A program made the translations under genes and the position numbers. From Propionivibrio sp. (GTDB taxonomy: Bacteria > Pseudomonadota > Gammaproteobacteria > Burkholderiales > Rhodocyclaceae), in contig QKII01000259.1 in the NCBI GenBank assembly GCA_003249625.1, positions 1 to 6,999 of the forward strand: DNA of 6,999 bases, in the 5' to 3' direction. Below, piece by piece: positions 6,759 to 6,999 of this stretch (positions within the stretch are counted from its first letter, which is position 1; each line of letters starts with the position of its first letter). The notes under the pieces are model-generated. The model was not told where the DNA came from. It did no database searches and worked only from the letters and a program-made list of their open reading frames with translations.

Positions 6759-6821
6759 CCATTGCCGGAGGACTTTGCGGTGTTGTACTGCTCCGCGGTA
6801 ACCGTCAGGAGTCGGGCGTGT

Positions 6822-6999
6822 TCACTCCCCGAGATACGCCTCGCGCACTTTCGGGTTGGCCAGCAACTTGTCCGCATCGTCGGTGAGCGTTATTTCTCCG
6901 CTCTCCATGACATAGCCCCGCTGGCTGACTTCGAGCGCTAGTTTTGCATTCTGCTCAACGAGCAAAACCGTCATGCCCTCCTTGGCAACAGCACAGACG
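6822..6999 (-). CDS. livF: Branched-chain amino acid ABC transporter ATP-binding protein LivF, C-terminal fragment
   Basis: The last 58 codons and TGA stop (6822-6824) of an ABC ATPase whose 5' part lies beyond the right edge. The translation includes MTVLLVEQNAKLALEVSQRG, then YVMESGEITL and the terminal KVREAYLGE. VLLVEQNA carries the H-loop region of LivF/LivG-type subunits, where LivF typically has Q rather than H, and the ending with (R/K)xAYLGE is characteristic of LivF. The protein would drive high-affinity uptake of branched-chain or related amino acids at the inner membrane, with LivG, LivH, LivM and a periplasmic binding protein that would be expected upstream, outside this window. 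The Walker A, Walker B and signature motifs are not in the window. Its role is unrelated to PNAG. About 410 nt separate it from pgaA, so co-transcription is unlikely but not excluded, since no strong terminator is seen. Confidence 0.85.
   Translation of the reverse strand, partial: VCAVAKEGMTVLLVEQNAKLALEVSQRGYVMESGEITLTDDADKLLANPKVREAYLGE

Larger units (their letters stand above)
6410..6821. other. Intergenic region and pgaA leader, no convincing gene
   Basis: This is about 410 bases between the livF stop and the preferred pgaA start. Short open frames exist on both strands (for example 104 codons on minus at 6448-6762), but none has a Shine-Dalgarno or a recognisable product. It holds two candidate sigma-70-type promoters facing pgaA, a 10-bp inverted repeat at 6678-6709 and several smaller dyads (GATCG at 6575-6579 with CGATC at 6585-6589; TGCCG at 6541-6545 with CGGCA at 6558-6562). 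No strong terminator for livF is visible. The size and structure suit a regulated 5' leader for the pga operon, as in E. coli, where pgaA has a long CsrA-bound leader; that parallel is inference. Confidence 0.6.

Noticed and set aside
6448..6762. Minus-strand 104-codon open frame between livF and pgaA
   Set aside because: No Shine-Dalgarno before the ATG, no recognisable domain, and it overlaps the promoter candidates and inverted repeat expected of a leader.

Overview
The window carries a complete four-gene pgaABCD operon on the minus strand, flanked by fragments of two unrelated genes on the same strand. The operon makes and exports poly-beta-1,6-N-acetyl-D-glucosamine (PNAG), a biofilm adhesin. 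The organism looks like a Gram-negative betaproteobacterium, possibly Rhodocyclales-like. This is an inference from the outer-membrane export machinery, the moderately high GC content, and the neighbouring DUF3683 oxidoreductase N-terminus, a family I associate with betaproteobacteria. The species cannot be fixed from this sequence.

Layout, read in the direction of transcription from right to left: (1) 6822-6999, the C-terminal end of a LivF-type branched-chain amino acid ABC transporter ATPase. (2) About 6410-6821, an intergenic leader with candidate promoters, one good inverted repeat and no convincing gene. (3) pgaA, 4025-6409, outer-membrane porin with a periplasmic TPR domain. (4) pgaB, 2118-4025, two-domain periplasmic PNAG deacetylase and glycoside hydrolase. 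(5) pgaC, 841-2121, inner-membrane GT2 synthase. (6) pgaD, 255-824, small two-helix membrane partner of PgaC. (7) 187-254, a short gap with a terminator-like hairpin that also contains a good extended -10 box. (8) 1-186, the first 62 codons of a DUF3683 FAD/FMN-type oxidoreductase that runs off the left edge.

The operon is tightly packed. pgaA and pgaB overlap by 1 nt (TGATG), pgaB and pgaC overlap by 4 nt (ATGA), and pgaC and pgaD are 16 nt apart, which suggests translational coupling. Functionally, PgaC with PgaD polymerises UDP-GlcNAc at the inner membrane and moves the chain into the periplasm. PgaB partly deacetylates it and can cleave it. PgaA conducts the partly deacetylated polymer out of the cell. 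No diguanylate cyclase or regulator gene is visible.

I do not see an undescribed system here. The points worth a second look are a PgaB with no cysteine and so no lipoprotein anchor, a probable TTG start for pgaA, a long pgaA leader with dyad symmetry, a C7 tract in the pgaD tail, and the terminator/promoter overlap at the 3' end.
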